The notes under the pieces: model-generated | Told to the model about the DNA's origin: nothing | Databases searched by the model: none | What the model saw: the letters and a program-made list of their open reading frames with translations, nothing else | Made by a program: the position numbers and the translations under genes | In this document: positions 7,481 to 14,396 of the stretch, piece by piece | How the letters are laid out: the number at the start of each line of letters is the position of its first letter | Position numbering within the stretch: the first letter of the stretch is position 1 | DNA from: Deltaproteobacteria bacterium RBG_13_52_11 | Lineage (GTDB): Bacteria; Desulfobacterota; B13-G15; RBG-16-54-18 | Assembly: GCA_001797745.1 (NCBI GenBank) | Contig: MGQF01000074.1 | Span: forward strand, 37,071-69,797 | Length of the DNA: 32,727 bases | Direction: 5' to 3'

Positions 7481-9124
7481 CTACCCGAGCTTCTCACTGA
7501 TGATGCGCCGGAGTTCCTTTTTGTCGATCTTACCTACCTCGGTCATGGGGAAGGAATGGACAAGCTCCAGCCGCTCGGGGAGCTTGTAGGCCGATATATT
7601 CCGCTCGTCTTTGAGGAACCGGCAGAGTTCATCCAGGGTCAAGTCCTGGCCTGCCTTGGCCAGAACGAAGGCACACCCTTTCTCCCCGAGAATGCGGTCG
7701 GGCATGGCAACGTAGGCACAGTTTTCCACCTTGGGGTGGGAGAGGATGTGATTTTCTACCTCTTCGGCACTTATTTTTTCACCACCGCGGTTGATGGTAT
7801 CTTTGATGCGGCCTTCCACAGAGAGGTAGCGCCCTTTATACATGCAGGCCACATCACCAGTACGGTAAAAACCGTCAGGGGTGAAGGCCTTCTTGTTGTA
7901 CTCAGGGGAATTGTAGTAGCCACGAATGGTGGTGGGACCGCGGACTAACAGTTCTCCTGGTTGCCCGTAGGGGACCTCTCGATCGTTCTCGTCGACCAAG
8001 CGGACCTCATCATCCTCAAACATGGGGGCTCCCTGGGTATTGATGAGAAGGTCTTCAGGGTCATCCCGCTCGGTCCAAAAGAGCATACCTTCGGACATAC
8101 CGAGGTTCTGATGGTAATTACAGCCGAGGATGGGCTTTATCCTTTTCGCAGCTTCGGGGTTGAGGCGTGCCCCACCGGCAAGGACCGCATCGAGGGAGCT
8201 CAGGTCATACCTCGAGAGTTCCGGGGCCTCCATCCAGCGGAGCAATAAGGCAGGAGGGGTGGGCATGATGGTGATGCGCTCCCTCTCGATGCTCTCGAAG
8301 ACCACGTCGGTTCGGGGGGAAGGGATAAGGACCACCTTGACACCGCAATAGAGCGCTCCTTGCAGCCCTGGGGAGGTCAGGGCAAAGTTGTGGTTGACCG
8401 GGATGGCGATGCCAAAGACCGAATCTTTGGTGAGGCGGATGATCTCCGACGCCCGTTTGAACATGAGGGCATAATCATTGTGCGTCCTCGGTATGATCTT
8501 GGGTACCCCGGTGGTTCCCCCTGAGAGCTGAAAGACCCCCGGCTCCATCGGGTCAGGTCGGTAGCTGCTCAAGGCGGCAACGGGGATACGCTCTTCGATT
8601 CTGTCGTTTAAGAGGGCAGTGATGGAGATGAATGCCGGATCGACGTTATCCCCTGAGACGAAGGTGAGCGTAAGGGCGGGTGATTTTTTCCTGATCTCAT
8701 GGGACATTGCCTGGTGGGAGAAGTCCTTGAACCGGGAGGGGATGACGTGGGCCTTTGCTTTCGTGAACTGGGCAAAAAAGGAGATCTCCGCATCCCTGTG
8801 AACCGGCAGCGACATAATCGGTATCACACCAATCTTGACCGCGGCAAAGTAGACGTAGACGAACTCCAGCTCATTGGGAAGCTGGAGGATCATCCGGTCA
8901 TAGGGGCGAAGGCCGAGTTCAATGAAGTGGAGGGCGAGGCGGTAGACCCGCTCTGCCATCTCGCGAAAGGTGCAATACTCACCGTTACAGGCAAGGGCAA
9001 TACGATCTGCGTATTTGATCGCGAAGTCATCGAACTCCTCTCCCAGGGTCTTATCGATCCAGTACCCCTTTTGTTTATACCGTGTGGCGAATTCCTCCGG
9101 AAACGGGACAAAACCATCTAACAT
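7481..9124 (-). CDS. EntE/DhbE-like aryl-acid AMP ligase (probable aryl-CoA ligase)
   Basis: A 547-residue ANL-superfamily adenylating enzyme. Seen: P-loop SGGTTGVPK (201-209), a GMSEG motif (342-346), RTGD (421-424), GRIKDTINRGGEK (438-450) and the C-terminal catalytic Lys532 in GKIDKK. The N-terminus (FPEEFATRYKQKGYW) and the segment HNFALTS (245-251) are close to EntE/DhbE. Asn246 and Ser251 line up with the EntE residues that bind the 2- and 3-hydroxyls of 2,3-dihydroxybenzoate. No carrier protein, isochorismatase or NRPS gene is near, so a catabolic acid-to-CoA role fits better than a siderophore. The start ATG has GGGAGG 6 bases upstream. It is flanked by the molybdenum hydroxylase genes (138-base gap) and the pad-like genes, all in one direction. 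Substrate guess (inference): a hydroxybenzoate or another aryl acid. Confidence 0.82.
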   Translation of the reverse strand: MLDGFVPFPEEFATRYKQKGYWIDKTLGEEFDDFAIKYADRIALACNGEYCTFREMAERVYRLALHFIELGLRPYDRMILQLPNELEFVYVYFAAVKIGVIPIMSLPVHRDAEISFFAQFTKAKAHVIPSRFKDFSHQAMSHEIRKKSPALTLTFVSGDNVDPAFISITALLNDRIEERIPVAALSSYRPDPMEPGVFQLSGGTTGVPKIIPRTHNDYALMFKRASEIIRLTKDSVFGIAIPVNHNFALTSPGLQGALYCGVKVVLIPSPRTDVVFESIERERITIMPTPPALLLRWMEAPELSRYDLSSLDAVLAGGARLNPEAAKRIKPILGCNYHQNLGMSEGMLFWTERDDPEDLLINTQGAPMFEDDEVRLVDENDREVPYGQPGELLVRGPTTIRGYYNSPEYNKKAFTPDGFYRTGDVACMYKGRYLSVEGRIKDTINRGGEKISAEEVENHILSHPKVENCAYVAMPDRILGEKGCAFVLAKAGQDLTLDELCRFLKDERNISAYKLPERLELVHSFPMTEVGKIDKKELRRIISEKLG

Positions 9125-9262
9125 ATTTTCCTCCCTGTCCAGGGTCTGAGGACTAGCCCTTCGGCCTTAAGGCCTCATGTTATGCTCGACCTCATCTATT
9201 TACGGCGAAGTAAAAAGCTCCAGATGCAGCGCAACGCCGCAGATGGGCTTTTGGCACAGTCG

Positions 9263-9730
9263 TCACTTCATCGTTTCTGCTGCTGCCATAACCGCGTCAA
9301 CGATCTGCTGGTAACCTGTGCAGCGGCAGAGATTGCCTGAAAGGGCCTTTCTCACCTCGGCAGGAGTGGGCTTGGGATGTTCATCGAGAAACGCCTTTGC
9401 CGCAATCACCATCCCCGGAGTACAAAAACCGCACTGGATGGCCGTATGTTTCACAAAGGCCTCCTGCACAGGATCAAGCTTCTCCCCCTGGGCAAGGCCT
9501 TCAATCGTGGTGATCTCCTTGCCCTGGGCAGCTACGGCGAGGACCAGGCAGGATGCCACCGGCTTTCCGTCCATGAGAATGGTACAGGCACCGCATTCCC
9601 CCTCGTTGCATGACTTTTTCGTCCCTGTGAGACCGAGCGTATCCCTCAGAACTTCGACGAGCGTTCGGTGCGTCTCGACAGTGACGTTGTATGTTACGCC
9701 ATTGACTTTCAATACGATATCCTGTTTCAT
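9263..9730 (-). CDS. Molybdenum hydroxylase [2Fe-2S] subunit (XDH family small subunit)
   Basis: A 155-residue iron-sulfur subunit of a xanthine-oxidase-family enzyme. It carries a plant-type [2Fe-2S] site (Cys41, 46, 49, 61; motif CNEGECGACT) and a second cluster (Cys100, 103, 135, 137; CGFCTPGM and CRCTGY). These clusters relay electrons from the molybdenum centre to FAD. The ATG at 9730 with GGGAGGGAG upstream is chosen over the GTG at 9748. It follows the FAD-subunit gene by 27 bases, giving transcription order Mo, FAD, FeS. Similar small subunits occur in 4-hydroxybenzoyl-CoA reductase, CO dehydrogenase, nicotinate dehydrogenase and aldehyde oxidoreductases, so it does not reveal the substrate. 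Confidence 0.92.
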   Translation of the reverse strand: MKQDIVLKVNGVTYNVTVETHRTLVEVLRDTLGLTGTKKSCNEGECGACTILMDGKPVASCLVLAVAAQGKEITTIEGLAQGEKLDPVQEAFVKHTAIQCGFCTPGMVIAAKAFLDEHPKPTPAEVRKALSGNLCRCTGYQQIVDAVMAAAETMK

Positions 9731-9757
9731 AAACGTACTCCCTCCCACTAATCGGTT

Positions 9758-10645
9758 TTAAGCGGTGATTCTCCTGTAGGCCTCCATCACGGCCCTCCGT
9801 GTGAGTACCTCCACCATGCTGCATCGATAATCCAAGGACGCGCGGATGTCGCTGATGGGTCGGCACTGCATCCCTGCAATCCGCGCTGCTTCTGTCACAA
9901 GCTTCTCGTCGATCGCCTTGTTGACGAGGAGTGCTTCCACCTCGGGGACCCTGATCGGGGTAGGGGCCACGGCGCCGAGGGCGATTCGTGCCTCCTTGCA
10001 GACCTTTTTGCCTGCATCAAGCTTCAAGTACGCGGCAACCCCCACGATGGCGAGGTCCATGGCGTGTCTGCGCATGAGCTTTATGTAGCACCCTGCGGAA
10101 GATGGTTCTGGTTTGGGGATCATGATGGCAGTCAAGATTTCATGTGCCTTTCGAACCGTCTCTTTCGGACCGGTGAAAAATGCCTCAACGGACACGTTCC
10201 GTTTCCCTCGCGGCCCGACTAATGTCAGTGATGCATTGAGGGCAATAAGAGGGGGCGCTGTATCCGCCGAAGGGACTGCACTGCACAGGTTGCCGCCGAT
10301 GGTGGCGAGGTTCCGTACCTGGGGAGATGCCATCACATCGACTGCGTCCCGGAGGGGGAGAAACTGTTTTTTAATAATATCGGAGCGTTCAATCTCCGCG
10401 AGCGTCGTGAGGGCACCGATTTTCACCCCTCCCTTCTTGTCTAAGGAGATCCCTTTTAACGCGGCTATGCCGTTTAAGCTGATAAGGTGTTGAGGAGCTA
10501 TTTCCCTTTTTTTCATAGCCAGCAAAAGATCGGTCCCGCCTGCGATAAACCGGCCGTTGTTTTTATACCGTGCCATGAGGTCGAGCGCCGCTGCGATGGA
10601 GACCGGGGCATGATATTCGAATGTGGGCAGTCTTTTGATAAACAT
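9758..10645 (-). CDS. Molybdenum hydroxylase FAD-binding subunit
   Basis: A 295-residue FAD subunit of the xanthine dehydrogenase family. It shows FIAGGTDLL (about 33-41) and ATIGGNLCSAVPSADTAPPL (about 113-132), the two FAD-contact loops, then a CO-dehydrogenase flavoprotein C-terminal domain. The chosen ATG shares its A with the stop of the Mo-subunit gene (TGATG), with AAGGAGGG upstream, so the two are coupled. The Cys-rich insertion that holds an extra [4Fe-4S] cluster in 4-hydroxybenzoyl-CoA reductase beta subunits (after the second FAD loop) is absent. The sequence runs straight from SADTAPPL to LVGPRGKR. That argues for an oxidative hydroxylase or dehydrogenase rather than a ferredoxin-driven dehydroxylase. 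Confidence 0.9.
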   Translation of the reverse strand: MFIKRLPTFEYHAPVSIAAALDLMARYKNNGRFIAGGTDLLLAMKKREIAPQHLISLNGIAALKGISLDKKGGVKIGALTTLAEIERSDIIKKQFLPLRDAVDVMASPQVRNLATIGGNLCSAVPSADTAPPLIALNASLTLVGPRGKRNVSVEAFFTGPKETVRKAHEILTAIMIPKPEPSSAGCYIKLMRRHAMDLAIVGVAAYLKLDAGKKVCKEARIALGAVAPTPIRVPEVEALLVNKAIDEKLVTEAARIAGMQCRPISDIRASLDYRCSMVEVLTRRAVMEAYRRITA

Positions 10646-12924
10646 CACTTTCCCTCCTTTGCCTTGAGCGCCTGGAGAATCTTTTCAGGCGTAATAGGAA
10701 GATCTTTGATCCTCACCCCTATGGCGTCACTAATCCCGTTGGCTATGGCGGCTATCGTGGAACAGGAGCTTGCTTCTCCTGCACCCTTTGCCCCAAAGGG
10801 ACCGTAGGGGTCATGGGTGTGTACGTGCTCGACGATGTATTCGGGGACATCCATGGCAGTGGGCTGTTTGTAATCACGCCACGTATGGTTAAGGACACGC
10901 CCCTTCTTATCGTACAACGACTCCTCATAGAGCGCATGGCCAGTCATATGGGCGCTGCCGCCATTCACCTGTCCCTCCAGCATGGCCGGATTGATGGGCT
11001 GACCTGCGTCGTCCCCGTGCACACCCCGAAGCAGTGTCACCTGGCCTGTCTCCTTATCGATTGCTATGTCTATGGCTGTCGCGATAAAATCAAGGCCGTG
11101 GGCCAGGTTTCCCTTCCCCGTCTTCCAGTCGACAATATCGATGTCTGTTGCCGCCCAGTGACCACGCCCGTAAAGAGGCGCCCCCTTTTCGTAGTACGAC
11201 TTCCGTACCGCGAGGAGCCAATCCATGCCCCGTTCAGGCTGTCCCCTTACGAAGATGCGCCGATTCGCGAATTCGAGTTCGGACGCATCGGCCTTCAAAT
11301 CCGGTGCTGCGATCTCTGCAAGCTGCTTTTTGAGGTCCTGGGCAGCCATGATCGTCGCGTTGCCGTCCCAGTAGGTGGCTCGGTCGCCGAACATGCCTGA
11401 ATCAAGAATCGCTGTATCTGAGTCACTCACACCCTGGAGAATATCTTCATAAGGTAGGCCAAGTTCCTCTGCCGCCATCTGGCAGAAGACCGTGTTCGCC
11501 CCCTGTCCGATCTCAGTTGCACCGTGAGTGATGATCACCTTCCCATCCTCAAGGAGTTTCAGCATAACAGACGAGCCAAAGTGGCCGCCCAACCTCGTAC
11601 CTGAGGGGTGCGATGCGCAACTGAAGCCGATGCCCCGCCCTTCGGGTCTGGATTTCCGGGACTCTTTCCATCCGATTTTTTGAGCGGACTTCTCTATACA
11701 CGCCGGCAAACCGGAGACATCGACAACCAGGCCGTTCGCGCAGCGCCAGTTGTCAGTCACTGCGTTTATGCTCCGCATTTCGACAGGGTCAATGTCAAGA
11801 TCCTCACCCACCATGTGGAGGAGGGAATCGAGGGCAAACTGGGCCAGGACTATCTCTTGCCCCCGCACGGTCCCGCAGGGAGCCCTGTTGGAGTAGACAA
11901 GCTTTCCGTGATACTCGATGGCAGGGATCTTGTATGGAATGTTAAGGAACGCCCCGAAGAAGTAGATGTTGAAGGGCCCGATCCCTGAGATGGGGCCGCC
12001 CTCGAGGATGTTTTCTGCCCGAAGGGCAGTAATGACACCGTTCTTCTTGACCCCGATCTTCAGTTGCGCATCCATGGCATTACGCTGCCGGTAGGCAGCC
12101 AACACCTCGTCGTAGTTCAGGACTATCTTGACCGGCTTGCCGGTCACCTGAGCCAGCTTAACCGCAGAAAAATCGACGTCAAAGGGGTCATGTTTGCCGG
12201 AAAAACCTCCGCCGACAAACGGATTTACTATCCTCATCTTGGAAAGGGGGATGTCCAAGGCCCGGCACATGTGCCGCCAGGTAATATAGGGGCTCTGTTT
12301 TGAGCCCTGAAGGAGTACCCTCCCTGTGGCATCGACCTCGGCGAGGCAGGCGTGCGGTTCGATAAAACCCACCGAGGTGCGCTGAGAACGGAAGGTTTCT
12401 TCCTTAATATAATCCGCTTCTTTGAACCCCTTTTCTACATCGCCAAAAAGAAAGTCGGAGAAATAGGCAACATTGCTATTCTTGAATTCGTTGACCAGCG
12501 GCGCATCCGGAGCTAAAGCGTCTTGGGCGGTCAGGACGACGGGAAGCTCCTCGTAGTCCACCCTGATCAAGTCAAGGGCCTCTTCCGCCGTGTCTTCATC
12601 AACGGCGGCAACGGCGGCAACTCCCTCCCCGAAATGGTGGACCTTGGTAATCGGCATGGGAAGCTGGTCCCGTATGTCTGGGCGCGTGCCAAAGGGGATG
12701 CCCGGGAAGTCTTTCCCTGTGATGGCGGCCATAACACCGGGAAGTGCACGGGCTCGGCTTGTGTCGATATGGAGTATCCGTGCGTGGGCGAGAGGGCTCC
12801 TGAGGAGCTTGGCGTGAAGCATGCCGGGGGCAACAAGGTCCCCGGCATACCGTGCCGAGCCCGTCACCTTGACCCTCGCATCCGTTCGTTCGACAGACTT
12901 GCCTACAACAGAATAGGTCTTCAT
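10645..12924 (-). CDS. Molybdenum hydroxylase large subunit (XDH-family molybdopterin-binding)
   Basis: A 759-residue catalytic subunit. Seen: the N-terminal RTDARVKVTGSARYAGD typical of the family, GSKQSPYITW, the cofactor-contact loop GGGFSGKHD, CGTVRGQE (place of the family's FRG/VRG substrate-channel Arg), GATEIGQGANT, and the C-terminal FGAKGAGEA with the conserved catalytic Glu. Length and domain order are normal. AAGGAGGG lies 8 bases before the ATG. It belongs to the aldehyde-oxidase/aryl-hydroxylase branch broadly. I do not see CoxL's active-site loop (AYRCSFR), so CO dehydrogenase is unlikely. In the operon it precedes an aryl-acid ligase and a phenylglyoxylate-type oxidoreductase. 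Candidate roles (inference) are oxidation of an aromatic aldehyde, a ring position, or the alpha carbon of an arylacetyl compound. Confidence 0.9.
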   Translation of the reverse strand: MKTYSVVGKSVERTDARVKVTGSARYAGDLVAPGMLHAKLLRSPLAHARILHIDTSRARALPGVMAAITGKDFPGIPFGTRPDIRDQLPMPITKVHHFGEGVAAVAAVDEDTAEEALDLIRVDYEELPVVLTAQDALAPDAPLVNEFKNSNVAYFSDFLFGDVEKGFKEADYIKEETFRSQRTSVGFIEPHACLAEVDATGRVLLQGSKQSPYITWRHMCRALDIPLSKMRIVNPFVGGGFSGKHDPFDVDFSAVKLAQVTGKPVKIVLNYDEVLAAYRQRNAMDAQLKIGVKKNGVITALRAENILEGGPISGIGPFNIYFFGAFLNIPYKIPAIEYHGKLVYSNRAPCGTVRGQEIVLAQFALDSLLHMVGEDLDIDPVEMRSINAVTDNWRCANGLVVDVSGLPACIEKSAQKIGWKESRKSRPEGRGIGFSCASHPSGTRLGGHFGSSVMLKLLEDGKVIITHGATEIGQGANTVFCQMAAEELGLPYEDILQGVSDSDTAILDSGMFGDRATYWDGNATIMAAQDLKKQLAEIAAPDLKADASELEFANRRIFVRGQPERGMDWLLAVRKSYYEKGAPLYGRGHWAATDIDIVDWKTGKGNLAHGLDFIATAIDIAIDKETGQVTLLRGVHGDDAGQPINPAMLEGQVNGGSAHMTGHALYEESLYDKKGRVLNHTWRDYKQPTAMDVPEYIVEHVHTHDPYGPFGAKGAGEASSCSTIAAIANGISDAIGVRIKDLPITPEKILQALKAKEGK

Positions 12925-13106
12925 TGATTGCCCTCCTTAAAAGTGTTTCCGGTTTTGTGGGGCCCTTCGGACAGAGCCTCTGATTCCTCATCAACGTCCC
13001 TGTGGGGCAACATCCCCCGTTTGACGTCGGGACAGGCCGACCAAATGATGGCGCATTTATCCACGGCCAAAAGCAATTGCCTTCTGTTGCCGGAGCAAAA
13101 ATCCAT
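12921..13106 (-). CDS. Possible small protein between the MoaD-like and molybdenum-subunit genes
   Basis: A 61-residue reading frame fills most of the 199-base gap before the large molybdenum subunit, and its TGA overlaps that gene's ATG in an ATGA junction. It has three Cys (DFC, KCA, SACPDV) and a charged C-terminus. I recognise no family. A convincing ribosome site is lacking (only CAGAAG before the ATG), and the ATGA overlap can arise by chance. It may be a coupling ORF or non-coding leader. Confidence 0.25.
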   Translation of the reverse strand: MDFCSGNRRQLLLAVDKCAIIWSACPDVKRGMLPHRDVDEESEALSEGPHKTGNTFKEGNQ

Positions 13107-13123
13107 CTTCTGCGATTCTAACC

Positions 13124-13408
13124 CTACCCGCCGCCAAGGAGTATGAGTTTGATGGTTACTTTATCTCCGTCTTTTAACATAGCCTCCAGACCCCCATCGC
13201 ACATGGCATAGGCGCGTCCGTTGACCTCGATGTCCCAACCGGGATTCAGATCTTTTCCGTCATGACGCAAAAATTCCGGGGAATCAGTAGAACGGCGGGA
13301 AAGTACTTCAAGGAGCTCTTTGAGAGTCATTTCAGAGCGTTCAAAATCCATGCTCTCAGCGTCCTCAGACCCAAGAAGCAGGAAATTGGACTCAAGATAG
13401 ATCTTCAT
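13124..13408 (-). CDS. MoaD/ThiS-like ubiquitin-fold sulfur carrier
   Basis: A 94-residue protein with the beta-grasp pattern of MoaD/ThiS: an N-terminal strand, TLKELLEVLSRRS helix region, EVNGRAY, then KDGDKVTIKLILLGGG at the C-terminus. The double Gly tail is where MoeB/ThiF-type E1 enzymes adenylate and sulfur is loaded (family knowledge). Here it ends in three Gly. It sits 21 bases after the IclR gene and is the first structural gene of the molybdenum hydroxylase operon. AAGGAGCTT precedes the ATG. A dedicated carrier for dithiolene or cofactor sulfuration of the encoded enzyme is the natural inference. Tungsten or thiamine pathways are alternatives. No MoaE or E1 partner is in the window. 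Confidence 0.75.
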   Translation of the reverse strand: MKIYLESNFLLLGSEDAESMDFERSEMTLKELLEVLSRRSTDSPEFLRHDGKDLNPGWDIEVNGRAYAMCDGGLEAMLKDGDKVTIKLILLGGG

Positions 13409-13429
13409 AAGCTCCTTTTCCTTAAATTG

Positions 13430-14239
13430 CTAAATGTACGTGGTCCTTCTCTCCATTTCATCGCCCGCGCTGTCTTTGCTACCTGAATCAAACCCGAGCT
13501 GACGTGAGATCCTTGCTGCAGCGCTTTGCAGTCGTGGCTCAATGAAGCGCTTGTGCTCAGAATTGAAACGGACACTTGGTAGGGTCACAACAATTGATCC
13601 GACGACATTTCCGTAAAGGTTGAAAATGGGCGCGGCAATTGCGCAAATGCCGTGATGATATTCTTCGCGGCCATATGCAAGTCCTTTGGAACGGATATCG
13701 TTTAATTCACGCCTGAGGACCTCCGGATCAGTTATGGTATTTTTTATTATAGGAGCAAGGCTTGCCGCAGAAAAATATATGGAGATCTCATCTTCTGAAA
13801 GATGTGCGAGGATAGCCTTTCCAGCGGACGTTGCATACATAGGGGCACGCTCGCCGATCGCTATCGAGTATTTTAGCGGCTTTGAACATTCCTCTTTATA
13901 CAAAAAAAGGATTTCATTGCCTTTCATGACAGCGAGCTCGGTATCCTCATTGATTTCCGAGACCAGTTCATGGAGGATGGGTCGCCCCACGCGTACAAGG
14001 TCAAGATTTGATAGGTAGCGACCTGTGAGGACCAGGAGCTTCGACCCAAGCATGTATAGTTTACTCAATCGGTCAAACGTCAAGTAATCGCGAGCTACCA
14101 GGTTAGAGAGCAAAAGTGAGAGGCTCCCTTTTGGAATCCCAAGGACTTTAGAAACCTCGCCATGGGTCATGCCATGGTTTTTAGACCCAATAGTCTCGAG
14201 TATTTGGATGACCCTGTCAGCGGACTTGACAACAGTCAT
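13430..14239 (-). CDS. IclR-family transcriptional regulator
   Basis: A 269-residue regulator with an N-terminal winged helix-turn-helix (about 1-70: VIQILETIG, TLGEVSK-like GEVSKVLGIPKGSLS) and a C-terminal IclR effector domain. The effector domain includes SAGKAILAHLSEDE, LNDIRSKGLAYGREEYHHGICAIAAPIF and GNVVGSIVVTLPS. IclR proteins commonly control aromatic-acid catabolism and bind small organic acids (family knowledge). It is the first gene of the same-strand run, 21 bases upstream of the MoaD-like gene, so it likely regulates both itself and the operon. The 157-base upstream region contains repeated TAAACT/AGTTTA half-sites overlapping a TTGACA element. Confidence 0.88.
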   Translation of the reverse strand: MTVVKSADRVIQILETIGSKNHGMTHGEVSKVLGIPKGSLSLLLSNLVARDYLTFDRLSKLYMLGSKLLVLTGRYLSNLDLVRVGRPILHELVSEINEDTELAVMKGNEILFLYKEECSKPLKYSIAIGERAPMYATSAGKAILAHLSEDEISIYFSAASLAPIIKNTITDPEVLRRELNDIRSKGLAYGREEYHHGICAIAAPIFNLYGNVVGSIVVTLPSVRFNSEHKRFIEPRLQSAAARISRQLGFDSGSKDSAGDEMERRTTYI

Positions 14240-14255
14240 TGTACCTTTGCCGAAT

Positions 14256-14310
14256 AGTTTATATTTGTAAACTTAGTTTATATATAGATTTTTTCACGGG
14301 ATACTAAACT
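14256..14310. promoter_or_regulatory. Candidate IclR operator cluster (TAAACT/AGTTTA half-sites)
   Basis: Upstream of the iclR-like gene three hexamer-type elements repeat. AGTTTA-N6-TAAACT lies at 14256-14273. It shares a half-site with the 13-base palindrome TAAACTTAGTTTA at 14268-14280. A further TAAACT sits at 14305-14310 beside the putative -35. Overlapping palindromes at a self-regulated promoter are typical of IclR proteins, but the assignment is inferred from position only. Confidence 0.5.
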
Positions 14311-14316
14311 TGTCAA
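14288..14316 (-). promoter_or_regulatory. Putative promoter of the iclR-headed catabolic operon
   Basis: On the minus strand TTGACA (14316-14311) is a perfect -35 box. A 17-base spacer leads to AAAAAT (14293-14288), a weak -10, followed by an AT-rich stretch. It lies about 50-75 bases before the iclR ATG. The upstream gap has low GC compared with its surroundings. One TAAACT half-site abuts the -35, which would suit repression. Confidence 0.4.
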
Positions 14317-14396
14317 GTAAAAAATGAACCATGTGTCTTTGAAATTACGGAGGGAACCACTGCGTCCGGTGGATCGGCTTGTTCCGTGGCCCTGCT

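Noticed and set aside
7481..9124. Siderophore 2,3-dihydroxybenzoate-AMP ligase (EntE) as the function.
   Set aside because: No entA/B/C/F, carrier protein or NRPS nearby; the gene is embedded in a catabolic operon.
9163..9174. Terminator or operator at the GGCCTTAAGGCC palindrome before the ligase gene.
   Set aside because: A 12-base palindrome with no loop and no T-run; too little to assign a role.
9263..12924. Annotation of the molybdenum enzyme as 4-hydroxybenzoyl-CoA reductase (hcrABC).
   Set aside because: The FAD subunit lacks the Cys-rich [4Fe-4S] insertion that defines that enzyme; a generic XDH-family call is safer.
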